From Krasilnikovia cinnamomea (GTDB taxonomy: Bacteria > Actinomycetota > Actinomycetes > Mycobacteriales > Micromonosporaceae), in contig NZ_SHKY01000001.1 of assembly GCF_004217545.1 (NCBI RefSeq), positions 5,952,001 to 6,016,000 on the forward strand: a DNA stretch of 64,000 bases, in the 5' to 3' direction. A program made the translations under genes and the position numbers. The notes under the pieces were generated by a model. That model was not told the origin of the DNA. It worked only from the letters and a program-made list of their open reading frames with translations, and did not search any database. Position 1 is the stretch's first letter. Every line of letters starts with the position of its first letter. Shown piece after piece: positions 27,601 through 34,755 of the stretch.

Positions 27601-28024
27601 GGCGCTGGCCGACGCGCTGGCCTCGACGGGCGGCGACCCGGCCGTGACGCTGCTCGGCGAGCCGCCGGTGCTGGCGCAGCTGTTCACCACCGTGCCGCAG
27701 TTGGCGGAGTGTTTCGGCCACCGGTGGGAGGTGCCGGACTACGCGGCGGCGGAGCTGGCGGAGATCGCCGTCCGCTACCTGCTGCGGCGTGGCCATGAGG
27801 TGCCCGATGACGTCCGCGCGGCGGTGGCCGACATCGTCGTGGACCTGCCGGACCGTACCGTGCGCGGCGCCCACGCGCTCGCGGCGGGTCTCGCCCGCAC
27901 GGCCGCGTCGCGCACCCTGACTGTCGCCGACCTGGGCTTCCGTCCGGGGCGCGGTGCGTCGATGGCGGGAGGCCTGGCCGGGGTGCCAGTGGACGGGGGC
28001 CTGGCGTCGGCAGTTCGTTTCTGA
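24671..28024 (+). CDS. EccA-type protein: beta-helix fused to tandem CbxX/CfqX AAA domains
   Basis: This 1,117-residue protein has three parts. Residues ~10-515 are a right-handed parallel beta-helix of the NosD/pectate-lyase type, shown by regularly spaced coils such as VEDTVISEV and LRRCELRQVTGNGI. Residues ~570-835 are a complete CbxX/CfqX AAA+ ATPase (GPPGTGKTT from G610, VLFVDEAYTL near 670), the domain of EccA. Residues ~855-1,100 look like a second AAA module that has decayed: its P-loop reads GARGSGRSE (from G899, Lys to Arg) and its Walker B reads TLVIEWGGGDD. EccA proteins normally pair an N-terminal TPR domain with one AAA domain. Here the beta-helix takes that place. The ATG at 24671 follows GAGAGGTG. 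It is the last gene of the ESX operon. Family call is secure; function of the fusion is inferred. Confidence 0.88.
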   Translation: MNRQVLVVAGGRPGAYPTIAAALARATEGATIAVHQGRYEENLVLTQRVTISAADGPGTVLVHAGAGSVCVVNGAGAQLRGLTLSCDDDQLAAVDVHHGEVALDDCRVLGASWATLLSRLDGSLAMRGCEVSNRAGAGIVVTSARPSTVEDTVISEVASSAVVVTESGTLTLRRCELRQVTGNGICVNGHGTCVLEHCEIVAAAKPAIVVEQHGAARISRLRVRDSANVDLYLRGDGTVSITDSTFTGAAVQSAHLAEGCAAVFRQCTFSGVKHTGVQVTGGAAPRFVDCTVVDSPIGVRVDGAGMPTFEGLTVRGTSEHVAVVAGASTVAFARLRVETGNGAGVVAGEGSQVDFADVELDLVGAVAVEVDGGAQATFSDARITTTQQPAVSVRGGSRVTLGSVLLRGGGLVVGDGVEAVVRDSEVVGAVGDGMRVAAGGALSATRCRVRDSGGHGVGIEPGGRATMTECEVLGSGGDGVHADTAEPVRLTRCVVQGSAGVPVFRPDQHQVTVEDLTTGARREQQAGHRAAVALPPDSGGDSAAAGDEHNEELAPGMELTGPLAELDVLIGLDGVKKEVKGLINLIRMSQLRQQMGLPMPPMSRHLVFAGPPGTGKTTVARLYGAVLAELGILEKGHMIEAARADLVGQYIGSTAIKTTELVTRAMGGVLFVDEAYTLTAGSGGSGPDFGQEAIDALMKMMEDHRDELVVIVAGYSELMEQFLQSNPGLASRFTRTIEFPNYRVDELVTIATNLCRKHYYELTDEAVESLTAYFERVPKGPTFGNGRVARKLFESMVSNQASRLAAAPPARDSELNRLTAADLLPELAQLAQATDEPPQLDAVLDPHAALQASRAWRRISDLVGLHPARQALVGAVLQVAAARGAGQHVGRQANAVIAGARGSGRSELARLYGQALSELRLVTVGHLVRVSSAGGLAAQWPGQARTLVAEVLREAAGGTLVIEWGGGDDGFQAEVAEALADALASTGGDPAVTLLGEPPVLAQLFTTVPQLAECFGHRWEVPDYAAAELAEIAVRYLLRRGHEVPDDVRAAVADIVVDLPDRTVRGAHALAAGLARTAASRTLTVADLGFRPGRGASMAGGLAGVPVDGGLASAVRF

Positions 28025-28077
28025 GCGCTCGGCCAGACATCTTGCGCGCTCATGCTCGCCGTGCCCAGAATCCCGCC

Positions 28078-29385
28078 ATGGCTGCGATCGCGTTCCTCGG
28101 TGCCGGTAGTGTGGTCTTCACCCGGGAGCTGCTCGCCGACATCCTGTCCTTCGACGAGCTGCGTGACGTCACGCTGGCGTTGCACGACATCGACCCGGAG
28201 CGGCTGGCTACGGCCGAGACGATCGCCCAGCGCACCGCGGCGCAGCTTGACGCGAAACCGGCCATTGTGTCCAGTGTGGACCGGCGTGTGGCGTTGTACG
28301 GCGCTGACTACGTTATCAACGCGATCCAGGTCGGGATGCACGCGGCGACGGTGCGCGACTTCGAGCTCCCGGCACGTTTCGGGCTGCGCCAGACCATCGG
28401 CGACACCCTCGGCGTGGGGGGCATCTTCCGGGCCCTGCGGACCTTCCCCGTACTGGACGGCATCGTCGCCGACATGCGCGAACTGTGTCCGGACGCCTGG
28501 CTGCTCAACTACACCAATCCGATGGCGATGAACATCGCGTACCTCACGGCGGTCGCGCCCGACGTCAAGGCCGTCGGCCTGTGCCACTCGGTCTACTGGA
28601 CCGTGCGCGAGCTCAGCGAGCTGGTCGGCGCGCCGTTCGACGAGGTGGACTACACCGGCGCGGGCGTCAACCATCAGGCGTGGCTGCTGCGGTGGGAGCA
28701 CCGCGGCGAGAACCTCTACCCGCGGCTCGACGCCCGCCTCGGCGCGGACCCGGAGCTGCGCCGCCGGGTGCGCATGGACATGTACCGGCGCCTCGGCTGG
28801 TTCCCGACCGAGACCAGCGAGCACTCGGCCGAATACGTTCCCTGGTATCTGCACCACGACACCGAAATCCAGCGTCTGCGGATCCCGGTCGGCGAGTACG
28901 TGCGGATCAGCGCGGAGAATCTGGCCGCCTACGCGGCCACCCGGGCCGGGTTGCTCGCGGGCGAGCCGCTGGACCTGTCGCGCCAGGCGACGGAGTACGC
29001 ACCCCAGCTCATCCACAGCATGCAGACCGGGACGCCGCGCAGGGTGCACGCCAACGTCGCCAACCACGGCCTGATCAGCAACCTGCCCGAGGGGTACGCG
29101 GTCGAGGTGCCCTGCGTCGTCGACCGCCTCGGCCTGCGCCCGGAGCGGGTCGGGGCGCTGCCCCCGCAGTGCGCCGCGGTCAACCGGGGTTTCGTCAACG
29201 TCGGCGAGCTCACCGTCCGGGCCGCGCTCGACGGCGACCCCCGGCTGATCCGGCAGGCGGCCATGGTGGATCCGAACACGGCCGCGACGCTGACCGTCGA
29301 CCGGATCTGGCAGTTGTGCGACGAACTCGCCGAGGCACACGGCGACCTGCTGCCGGAACCGCTGCGCGGCCGGGTGTCGGCATAG
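28078..29385 (+). CDS. Glycoside hydrolase family 4 (MelA-type alpha-galactosidase-like)
   Basis: This 435-residue protein shows the GH4 hallmarks: an N-terminal NAD-binding strand AIAFLGAGSVVF, the NYTNPM loop, the metal-binding C169-H170 in LCHSVYW, and H199 in GVNHQAW. GH4 enzymes cleave glycosides by an NAD+- and Mn2+-dependent oxidation/elimination mechanism in the cytosol. The CHS and GxNHxAW forms are those of the alpha-galactosidase/alpha-glucuronidase branch rather than the 6-phospho-glucosidases. The ATG at 28078 puts the conserved GAGS strand directly at the N-terminus. It starts 53 bp after the ESX operon and is followed by a binding-protein ABC transporter, so it probably hydrolyses the imported oligosaccharide. 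Confidence 0.88.
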   Translation: MAAIAFLGAGSVVFTRELLADILSFDELRDVTLALHDIDPERLATAETIAQRTAAQLDAKPAIVSSVDRRVALYGADYVINAIQVGMHAATVRDFELPARFGLRQTIGDTLGVGGIFRALRTFPVLDGIVADMRELCPDAWLLNYTNPMAMNIAYLTAVAPDVKAVGLCHSVYWTVRELSELVGAPFDEVDYTGAGVNHQAWLLRWEHRGENLYPRLDARLGADPELRRRVRMDMYRRLGWFPTETSEHSAEYVPWYLHHDTEIQRLRIPVGEYVRISAENLAAYAATRAGLLAGEPLDLSRQATEYAPQLIHSMQTGTPRRVHANVANHGLISNLPEGYAVEVPCVVDRLGLRPERVGALPPQCAAVNRGFVNVGELTVRAALDGDPRLIRQAAMVDPNTAATLTVDRIWQLCDELAEAHGDLLPEPLRGRVSA

Positions 29386-29452
29386 GAGCCCGCTGACCCT
29401 GGCCGCACGGGTACGAACGGGCAGACCCGTTGCCGGACTGAACCGGGAGTGT

Positions 29453-29488
29453 TTGCCGAGCCGGCGCGGTCGAGAATAATCGACAGTC
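29453..29488 (+). promoter_or_regulatory. Promoter with overlapping operator-like dyad, leaderless start
   Basis: TTGCCG (29453-29458) and AATAAT (29475-29480), separated by 16 bp, form a good vegetative-type promoter. The ATG of the binding-protein gene begins 8 nt after the -10 element, so the mRNA is probably leaderless; there is no ribosome-binding site. GTCGA-N6-TCGAC (29469-29484) is a perfect dyad covering the -10 box, a typical place for a sugar-responsive repressor. No repressor gene is adjacent. Confidence 0.6.
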
Positions 29489-30850
29489 ATGGATGATCTG
29501 GCCGGCGTCCGCCGCGCTCGACGACATGGTCCAGCGCCGAGCCGTCTGCGGTGGCCCCGGCACAAGTCGTTGCTCGCCGCGACCACGGCCGTGGTCCTGC
29601 TGCTCACCGCCTGCAGCACCCGGGACGATCGCGAGCGTACGCTCGCCGGCCACGCCCCGGACGAGGTCACCATCACCTGGTGGACCGGCCAGTCGGCCGA
29701 CGCGGAGCAGCTCGCCGAGCAACTCGCCGCCGAGTACCAACGGCTCCACCCCCACGTCACCATCAAGACGTCGGCGGGCGCGTCGACCACCGACGACCTG
29801 CTCACCAAGTTGTCCGCCGGATTCACCAGCGACACCTACCCGGACATCTCGTACGCGTACGGCAGCTGGGCGGGCGAGCTCGCGGCAAGCGGCCGTACCC
29901 AAGACCTCACCGACTTCGTCGGCGACCCCGCGTTCGGCTGGCACCAGATGCCGTTCGCGGCCCGGATGACCGCGACGGTGGACGGCAGGGTCATCGGAGT
30001 GCCGGCGCTCGTCGACAACCTCGCCCTGATCCACAACAAGCAGCTGTTCGATGCCGCCGGGGTGGCGTACCCGACAAACGACTGGTCCTGGGACGACTTC
30101 CGCCAGGCAGCCAGGAGACTCACCGATCCGGGCCGGGGCGTCTACGGCACCACCTACTCCGTCTCGGGCAGCGAGGACACCACATGGCACCTGTGGCCGC
30201 TGCTGTGGCAGCGCGGCGGCAGGATCCTGGACGGCAAGCGGCCGGCCTTCGATTCGGACGCCGGGGTGGCCGCCCTGGAGACGCTGCGGGCCATGGCGGT
30301 GGACGACAGGTCCATGTATCTCGACCAGACCGACGAGAAGTACGGGCCACTGTTCAACAACGGCCGCATCGCGATGATGATGTCGGGGCCCTGGGCGATG
30401 CTCGAGCTGAAGCAGGCCCGCCTGAACTACGGCGTGACGATGTTGCCGGGATTCCACGGTGACCACCAGACCGTCTCCGGGCCGGATCTGTGGGTCCTGT
30501 TCGACCATGACGACGGGGCCCGGGCGAGGGCCGCCCGCGATTTCGTCGGCTGGCTGACCAGCAGACAGATCGACGCGAAGTGGAACCTGAGGCTGGGCAA
30601 CCTGCCGCTGCGCAGCTCCGCGAACAGCACCCCCGAGTTCGCCGCCTACATCCGTGAGTATCCCGGCGGGCAGGCGTTCTTCGACAACCTCGCGAACGCC
30701 AAGCAGGCCCGGCCTACCATCGCCGGGTACGCGGAGTTGTCCCGCCACGTCGGTGACGCGGTCGCCATGGTGCTGCAGGGCGCGGCCACCCCGAAGGAGG
30801 CCCTCCACGAGGCCGCCCGCCGATCGGTCGGTGCGCTGGAGGATTCGTGA
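29489..30850 (+). CDS. Extracellular sugar-binding lipoprotein (ABC family 1)
   Basis: This 453-residue family 1 solute-binding protein has an arginine-rich n-region, a hydrophobic stretch and a lipobox LTAC with C42 as the lipidated residue. Mature sequence begins with acidic/polar residues, then the typical EVTITWWTGQS strand. MMSGPWAMLELKQ is the usual late motif of this family. It delivers a carbohydrate, most likely an oligosaccharide, to the two permeases that follow; the stop overlaps the first permease start as GTGA. No ATP-binding subunit is encoded nearby, as in many actinomycete sugar importers that share an MsiK-type ATPase. Confidence 0.92.
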   Translation: MDDLAGVRRARRHGPAPSRLRWPRHKSLLAATTAVVLLLTACSTRDDRERTLAGHAPDEVTITWWTGQSADAEQLAEQLAAEYQRLHPHVTIKTSAGASTTDDLLTKLSAGFTSDTYPDISYAYGSWAGELAASGRTQDLTDFVGDPAFGWHQMPFAARMTATVDGRVIGVPALVDNLALIHNKQLFDAAGVAYPTNDWSWDDFRQAARRLTDPGRGVYGTTYSVSGSEDTTWHLWPLLWQRGGRILDGKRPAFDSDAGVAALETLRAMAVDDRSMYLDQTDEKYGPLFNNGRIAMMMSGPWAMLELKQARLNYGVTMLPGFHGDHQTVSGPDLWVLFDHDDGARARAARDFVGWLTSRQIDAKWNLRLGNLPLRSSANSTPEFAAYIREYPGGQAFFDNLANAKQARPTIAGYAELSRHVGDAVAMVLQGAATPKEALHEAARRSVGALEDS

Positions 30851-31791
30851 GCCTCACGTTCGCGGTTCCCGCCCGTACTGAACAGGCACCGGCGGCCCGG
30901 ACGCGCCGCCGCCGCGGGCGGACGGCCCGGCGCACAATGACCGGATGGGCCTTCGCCGGACCGGCGACGATCGTCGTGATCGGCCTGTCCATCTTTCCTG
31001 CCGTCTGGGCGTTTCTCATCTCCCGGACGAAGTGGAACGGTGTAGCCCCGGCCACGGGCGTCGGCTGGCGCAACTACGAGCGGCTCGCCCAGGATCCGGA
31101 TCTGGCCTCTGCCGCCCGGCACAGCCTGCTGCTGACCGCCGTCTTCGTGTCGGCCTCCGTTCTGCTGGGCATGGCGCTCGCGGTCGCGTTGAACCGGCGC
31201 ATCCGGCTGATCGGGTTCTACCGCACCTGCATTGTCGTGCCGTATGTCGCGTCCGCCGCGGCCACCGGCATCCTGGCGAGCTATGTCTTCAACCCGCAGT
31301 ACGGCGCGGCGAACAGCCTGCTGCGCCGCATCGGGCTGCCGGAGCAGCAGTTCCTCGAGAACCCGGGTCAGGCGTTGCTGGTGATCTGCGGCATCGCGTT
31401 GTGGGGGGAGATCGGGTTCACCACGGTGGTGTATCTGGCCGCGCTGCAGGACATCCCCCGGGAGTTGGTCGAGGCGGCGGTCGTCGACGGTGCGGGCCGG
31501 TGGCGGGTGTTCCGCCACATCACCCTGCCCGGGCTGCGCCCCGTGACGCTGTTCATCGCGATCTGGCAGAGCATCACCGCGCTGCAACTGTTCGACCTGA
31601 TCTACACCACCACCCGCGGCGGGCCGATGAACAGTACGCAGACGATCGTCTACTACATCTACGAGGTCGCGTTCCAGACCCGGCGGCTGGGCTACGGTGC
31701 GGCCGTCGCGTACGTGCTGTTCGCGGTGACGCTACTGCTGTCCGGCGCGGTGTTGTGGCACAACCGGCGCGGCACCGCGGGGATGCGCTGA
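30847..31791 (+). CDS. Sugar ABC transporter permease (MalF/UgpA type)
   Basis: This 314-residue protein has six hydrophobic helices and the EAA loop EAAVVDGAGRWRVFRHITLP used to contact the ATPase. The GTG at 30847 overlaps the binding-protein stop. It forms the heterodimeric channel with the next gene. Confidence 0.93.
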   Translation: MSLTFAVPARTEQAPAARTRRRRGRTARRTMTGWAFAGPATIVVIGLSIFPAVWAFLISRTKWNGVAPATGVGWRNYERLAQDPDLASAARHSLLLTAVFVSASVLLGMALAVALNRRIRLIGFYRTCIVVPYVASAAATGILASYVFNPQYGAANSLLRRIGLPEQQFLENPGQALLVICGIALWGEIGFTTVVYLAALQDIPRELVEAAVVDGAGRWRVFRHITLPGLRPVTLFIAIWQSITALQLFDLIYTTTRGGPMNSTQTIVYYIYEVAFQTRRLGYGAAVAYVLFAVTLLLSGAVLWHNRRGTAGMR

Positions 31792-32621
31792 TGTCGGCGC
31801 GGCGGCGCCGGCTGCCGTTCAGCGCCTGGCATCTGCTGCTCATGCCGATGGCACTGCTGTTCGTCCTGCCGCTGGTGCAGATGGTGTGCGCGTCCTTGAT
31901 GAGCGCGCAGGAGATCAACCAGTTCCCGCCCCGGCTGCTGCCCAGCGCCCTGCACGTCGACGGGTACCGCTTCCTGTTCGCCCAATCGCACATCGTCCGC
32001 TGGTTCGCGAACACCGTGCTGGTGTCGGCTGTCGCGGTGGCTGCGCATCTGTTGCTCTGCTCGACGGCGGGCTACGGCTTCGCGCGTCTCCGCTTCGGCG
32101 GGCGCGGCGTGGCGTTCGTTGCGATTCTCGCGACCGTCATGATCCCCACCCAGTTGCTGATGATCCCGACCTATCTGATGTTCGCGCGGATCGGGATCGT
32201 GGACACGATCGCCGCGGCGATCGTGCCGTGGCTGGCCTCGGCCTTCGGCATCTTTCTCATGCGGCAGTTCTTTCTGTCCCTGCCCGTGGAGTTGGAGGAG
32301 GCGGCACGCCTCGACGGTTGCGGCACCCTGCGTACCTTCCTCAGCGTGGTCCTGCCGCTGGCCCGGCCCGCGCTGGCGACGCTGGCCGTCTTCACCCTGC
32401 TGTCGAGCTGGAACGACCTGCTGTGGCCGCTGGTGGCGATCAACGACGAGCAACGGTTCACCCTGCAGGTCGGCCTGGCCAGTTTCCAGGGCACCCGACG
32501 CACCGAATGGTCCCAGCTGATGGCCGGCAACGTGATCGCCACCGTGCCACTGGTCTTCGCGTTCCTGGTGGCACAGCGCCGGTTCATCGCCACAATGAGC
32601 CTCAGCGGGCTCAAGAGCTGA
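31791..32621 (+). CDS. Sugar ABC transporter permease (MalG/UgpE type)
   Basis: This 276-residue protein has six hydrophobic helices and the EAA loop EEAARLDGCGTLRTFLSVVLP, as in MalG-type subunits. The ATG at 31791 overlaps the upstream stop by one base (TGATG), which fixes the start; longer upstream reading is antisense-like noise over the first permease. Confidence 0.93.
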   Translation: MSARRRRLPFSAWHLLLMPMALLFVLPLVQMVCASLMSAQEINQFPPRLLPSALHVDGYRFLFAQSHIVRWFANTVLVSAVAVAAHLLLCSTAGYGFARLRFGGRGVAFVAILATVMIPTQLLMIPTYLMFARIGIVDTIAAAIVPWLASAFGIFLMRQFFLSLPVELEEAARLDGCGTLRTFLSVVLPLARPALATLAVFTLLSSWNDLLWPLVAINDEQRFTLQVGLASFQGTRRTEWSQLMAGNVIATVPLVFAFLVAQRRFIATMSLSGLKS

Positions 32622-32636
32622 GTGGACGTCAGGGTA

Positions 32637-32665
32637 TTGACATCGGTGCCTGCGCGACGTTGAAT
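32637..32665 (+). promoter_or_regulatory. Consensus-like vegetative promoter for the GH114 gene
   Basis: A perfect TTGACA (32637-32642), a 17-bp spacer and TTGAAT (32660-32665) follow the permease stop by 15 bp. Transcription would begin near 32672, giving a leader of about 140 nt before the GTG at 32814. This suggests the GH114 and kinase genes have their own promoter. Confidence 0.6.
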
Positions 32666-32813
32666 CGCTCGTAGCCGTCGCGGGTCGTACCGCGCCGCTC
32701 GATGTGATCAGGCCCAGCCGGTGGGGGAGCTTCAGCCCGAGCCCGGCATTCAGGTCGCCAGGATGCTCAGCGTCCGAGGCGGGGCAGATCCCGAGACCCT
32801 TCGGAGCCCTGTC

Positions 32814-33779
32814 GTGATCTCTGCACCGCAACGCCCCTCATCGCCGTCCGACCGCCGCGGTCTGCTCGCGGCTCTCCTGGCGTTCATTGTTGCCGTCGCG
32901 GTCTTCTCCGCCGTCGCACTGGCCGCCACCCACGCCGACGCATTCATCGTGTCGGCCCGGATCGCTGGATCGGCCCGGGCCGTTGAGCCCGTCCGGGTCG
33001 TCGAGCCCGCGCAGGACGGCTGGGCCGCTGAGCCCGCCGGGCCGGGCGCGCCCACCCGCGCTGTCGCTGCCCCGCCGCCAAACGCAAAGTTCGACTACCA
33101 GATCGGCGGCGCCTACCAGCCACCCGCCGGAGTGCAGGTGGTCAGCCGGGACCGCAAAGCCGCTCCGGCCGGCGGCGTCTACACCATCTGCTACGTCAAC
33201 GCCTTCCAGGTGCAGCCCGACGAGTTGCCCTGGTGGCAGTCGCACCACGAGGAACTGCTGTTGAAAGACGCCAACGGCAGGTACGTGATCGACCAGGACT
33301 GGGGCGAGAACCTGCTCGACATCTCCACCGCGGCCAAGCGCGCCGCCGTGGCAGCCGTGGTCAACGGCTGGATCGACGGCTGCGCCGCCAATGGGTTCCG
33401 GGCCGTGGAACCTGACAACCTCGACTCGTACGACCGGTCCCAGGGCCTGCTCACCCGCGCCGACGCCATGGCGTTCGTGAACCTGCTCGCCACCCACGCC
33501 CACGCGGCCGGTCTCGCCATCGGCCAGAAGAACACCGCCGAACTCGGTACCTCCGGCCGCGACGCCGGGCTGGACTTCGCCGTCGTGGAGGAATGCGGCC
33601 AGTACAGCGAGTGCGGTGACTACACCGCGGTGTACGGCAACAACGTCATCGACATCGAGTACACCAAGCAGGCGTTCACCAAAGCCTGCCGGAGCCACGG
33701 TGCCACGCTGTCGATCGTCCGCCGGGACCGGGACGTCACGGTTCCCGGCAGCGGCTCGTACGTCTACGACGCCTGCTGA
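32814..33779 (+). CDS. Secreted GH114-type endo-alpha-1,4-polygalactosaminidase-like protein
   Basis: This 321-residue protein has a signal-anchor-like hydrophobic segment (LLAALLAFIVAVAVFSAVAL) after basic residues, a Pro/Ala-rich linker, then the GH114/TM1410-like barrel: FDYQIGGAY, ICYVNAFQ, GENLLDIS, FRAVEPDNLDSY, IGQKNTAEL, FAVVEECGQY. GH114 enzymes cleave alpha-1,4-linked galactosamine polymers. The GTG at 32814 has GGAG 7 nt upstream and places the hydrophobic segment near the N-terminus; an earlier GTG at 32721 would add 31 residues without a good signal. The neighbouring importer, GH4 enzyme and hexose kinase fit a polymer degradation pathway. Confidence 0.82.
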   Translation: MISAPQRPSSPSDRRGLLAALLAFIVAVAVFSAVALAATHADAFIVSARIAGSARAVEPVRVVEPAQDGWAAEPAGPGAPTRAVAAPPPNAKFDYQIGGAYQPPAGVQVVSRDRKAAPAGGVYTICYVNAFQVQPDELPWWQSHHEELLLKDANGRYVIDQDWGENLLDISTAAKRAAVAAVVNGWIDGCAANGFRAVEPDNLDSYDRSQGLLTRADAMAFVNLLATHAHAAGLAIGQKNTAELGTSGRDAGLDFAVVEECGQYSECGDYTAVYGNNVIDIEYTKQAFTKACRSHGATLSIVRRDRDVTVPGSGSYVYDAC

Positions 33780-33804
33780 TCACCGGGCGGACGGAGCCCG
33801 GCAC

Positions 33805-34755
33805 ATGATCCTCACCGTGACCCTGAACCCCGCGCTCGACGTGACGTACACCGTCGACGCGATCAGCGCCCACGCGACGCACCGGGTGCGACACGTCGTG
33901 TCCCAGCCCGGCGGCAAGGGCGTCAACGTGGCCCGGATCCTGCACGCGGTTGGCGAGCCGGTCCTGGTCACGGGGCTGCTCGGCGGCGTCACCGGCGCCT
34001 TCGTGATGACGCAACTGGATGCGGCGGGCGTTCCGGTCTCCTTCGTACGGATCCAGGGAGAGTGCCGCCGAACCGTCACCGTCGTCGATGCCGGTGAGGC
34101 GACCGGGTTCTGGGAGCCCGGTCCGACGGTCACCCCCGCGGAGTGGGGTCGCTTCGTCGAGCACTACGCGGCGCTGGTCCGGTTGGCGCGCGTTGTCGTG
34201 CTGTCCGGTTCGCTGCCCACTGGGCTGCCGGCCGACGCCTATGCCGTGCTCATCCGGACGGCGGCGGCGCATCGGGTGCGCACGATCCTGGACAGCAGCG
34301 GCGAGGCGCTGTGGCTCGGCATCGCCGCCCGTCCGGACATCGCCAAACCCGACGCTGAGGAACTCGCCGAGCGGCTCGCCGCGACCGCAACCGTGGTGTC
34401 TCATCCCTGCATCGGCGACGACGATGTCGGCCCGGCGCGGCAGGTGCTGCGTCTGGGTGCCCGTGCGGTGGTGGTTTCCCACGGCCGGCGGGGTTTGGTC
34501 GGACTCACCGGTGACCAGGCGTGGCGGGTCGCGGCGCCCGAGGCGATCACGGGCAATGCCGCCGGCGCGGGTGACGCCTGCGTCGCCGCGCTCGCCCGCG
34601 CGCTGCACGACGGCACGCCATGGCCGGCGCCGCTGGCCGACGCGGTGGCGATGTCCGCGGCCGCTGCCGGTGCACCGGTCGCCGGCGTGGTCGACCAGGA
34701 CACCTACTGCCGGTTGCGTCCGTACATCGCTGCCACCGCTCAGGCGGCGACCTGA
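33805..34755 (+). CDS. PfkB-family hexose kinase (1-phosphofructokinase/tagatose-6-phosphate kinase type)
   Basis: This 316-residue protein begins with TLNPALDVTY and has GGKGVNVAR for sugar binding and NAAGAGDA with D257 as the catalytic base, all typical of the FruK/LacC branch of the ribokinase superfamily. Both fructose-1-phosphate and tagatose-6-phosphate are known substrates in this branch. Beside galactosaminidase-like and GH4 genes, tagatose-6-phosphate (from galactosamine or galactose breakdown) is attractive but unproven. Its 3' end overlaps the convergent GGDEF gene by 16 bp. Confidence 0.85.
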   Translation: MILTVTLNPALDVTYTVDAISAHATHRVRHVVSQPGGKGVNVARILHAVGEPVLVTGLLGGVTGAFVMTQLDAAGVPVSFVRIQGECRRTVTVVDAGEATGFWEPGPTVTPAEWGRFVEHYAALVRLARVVVLSGSLPTGLPADAYAVLIRTAAAHRVRTILDSSGEALWLGIAARPDIAKPDAEELAERLAATATVVSHPCIGDDDVGPARQVLRLGARAVVVSHGRRGLVGLTGDQAWRVAAPEAITGNAAGAGDACVAALARALHDGTPWPAPLADAVAMSAAAAGAPVAGVVDQDTYCRLRPYIAATAQAAT

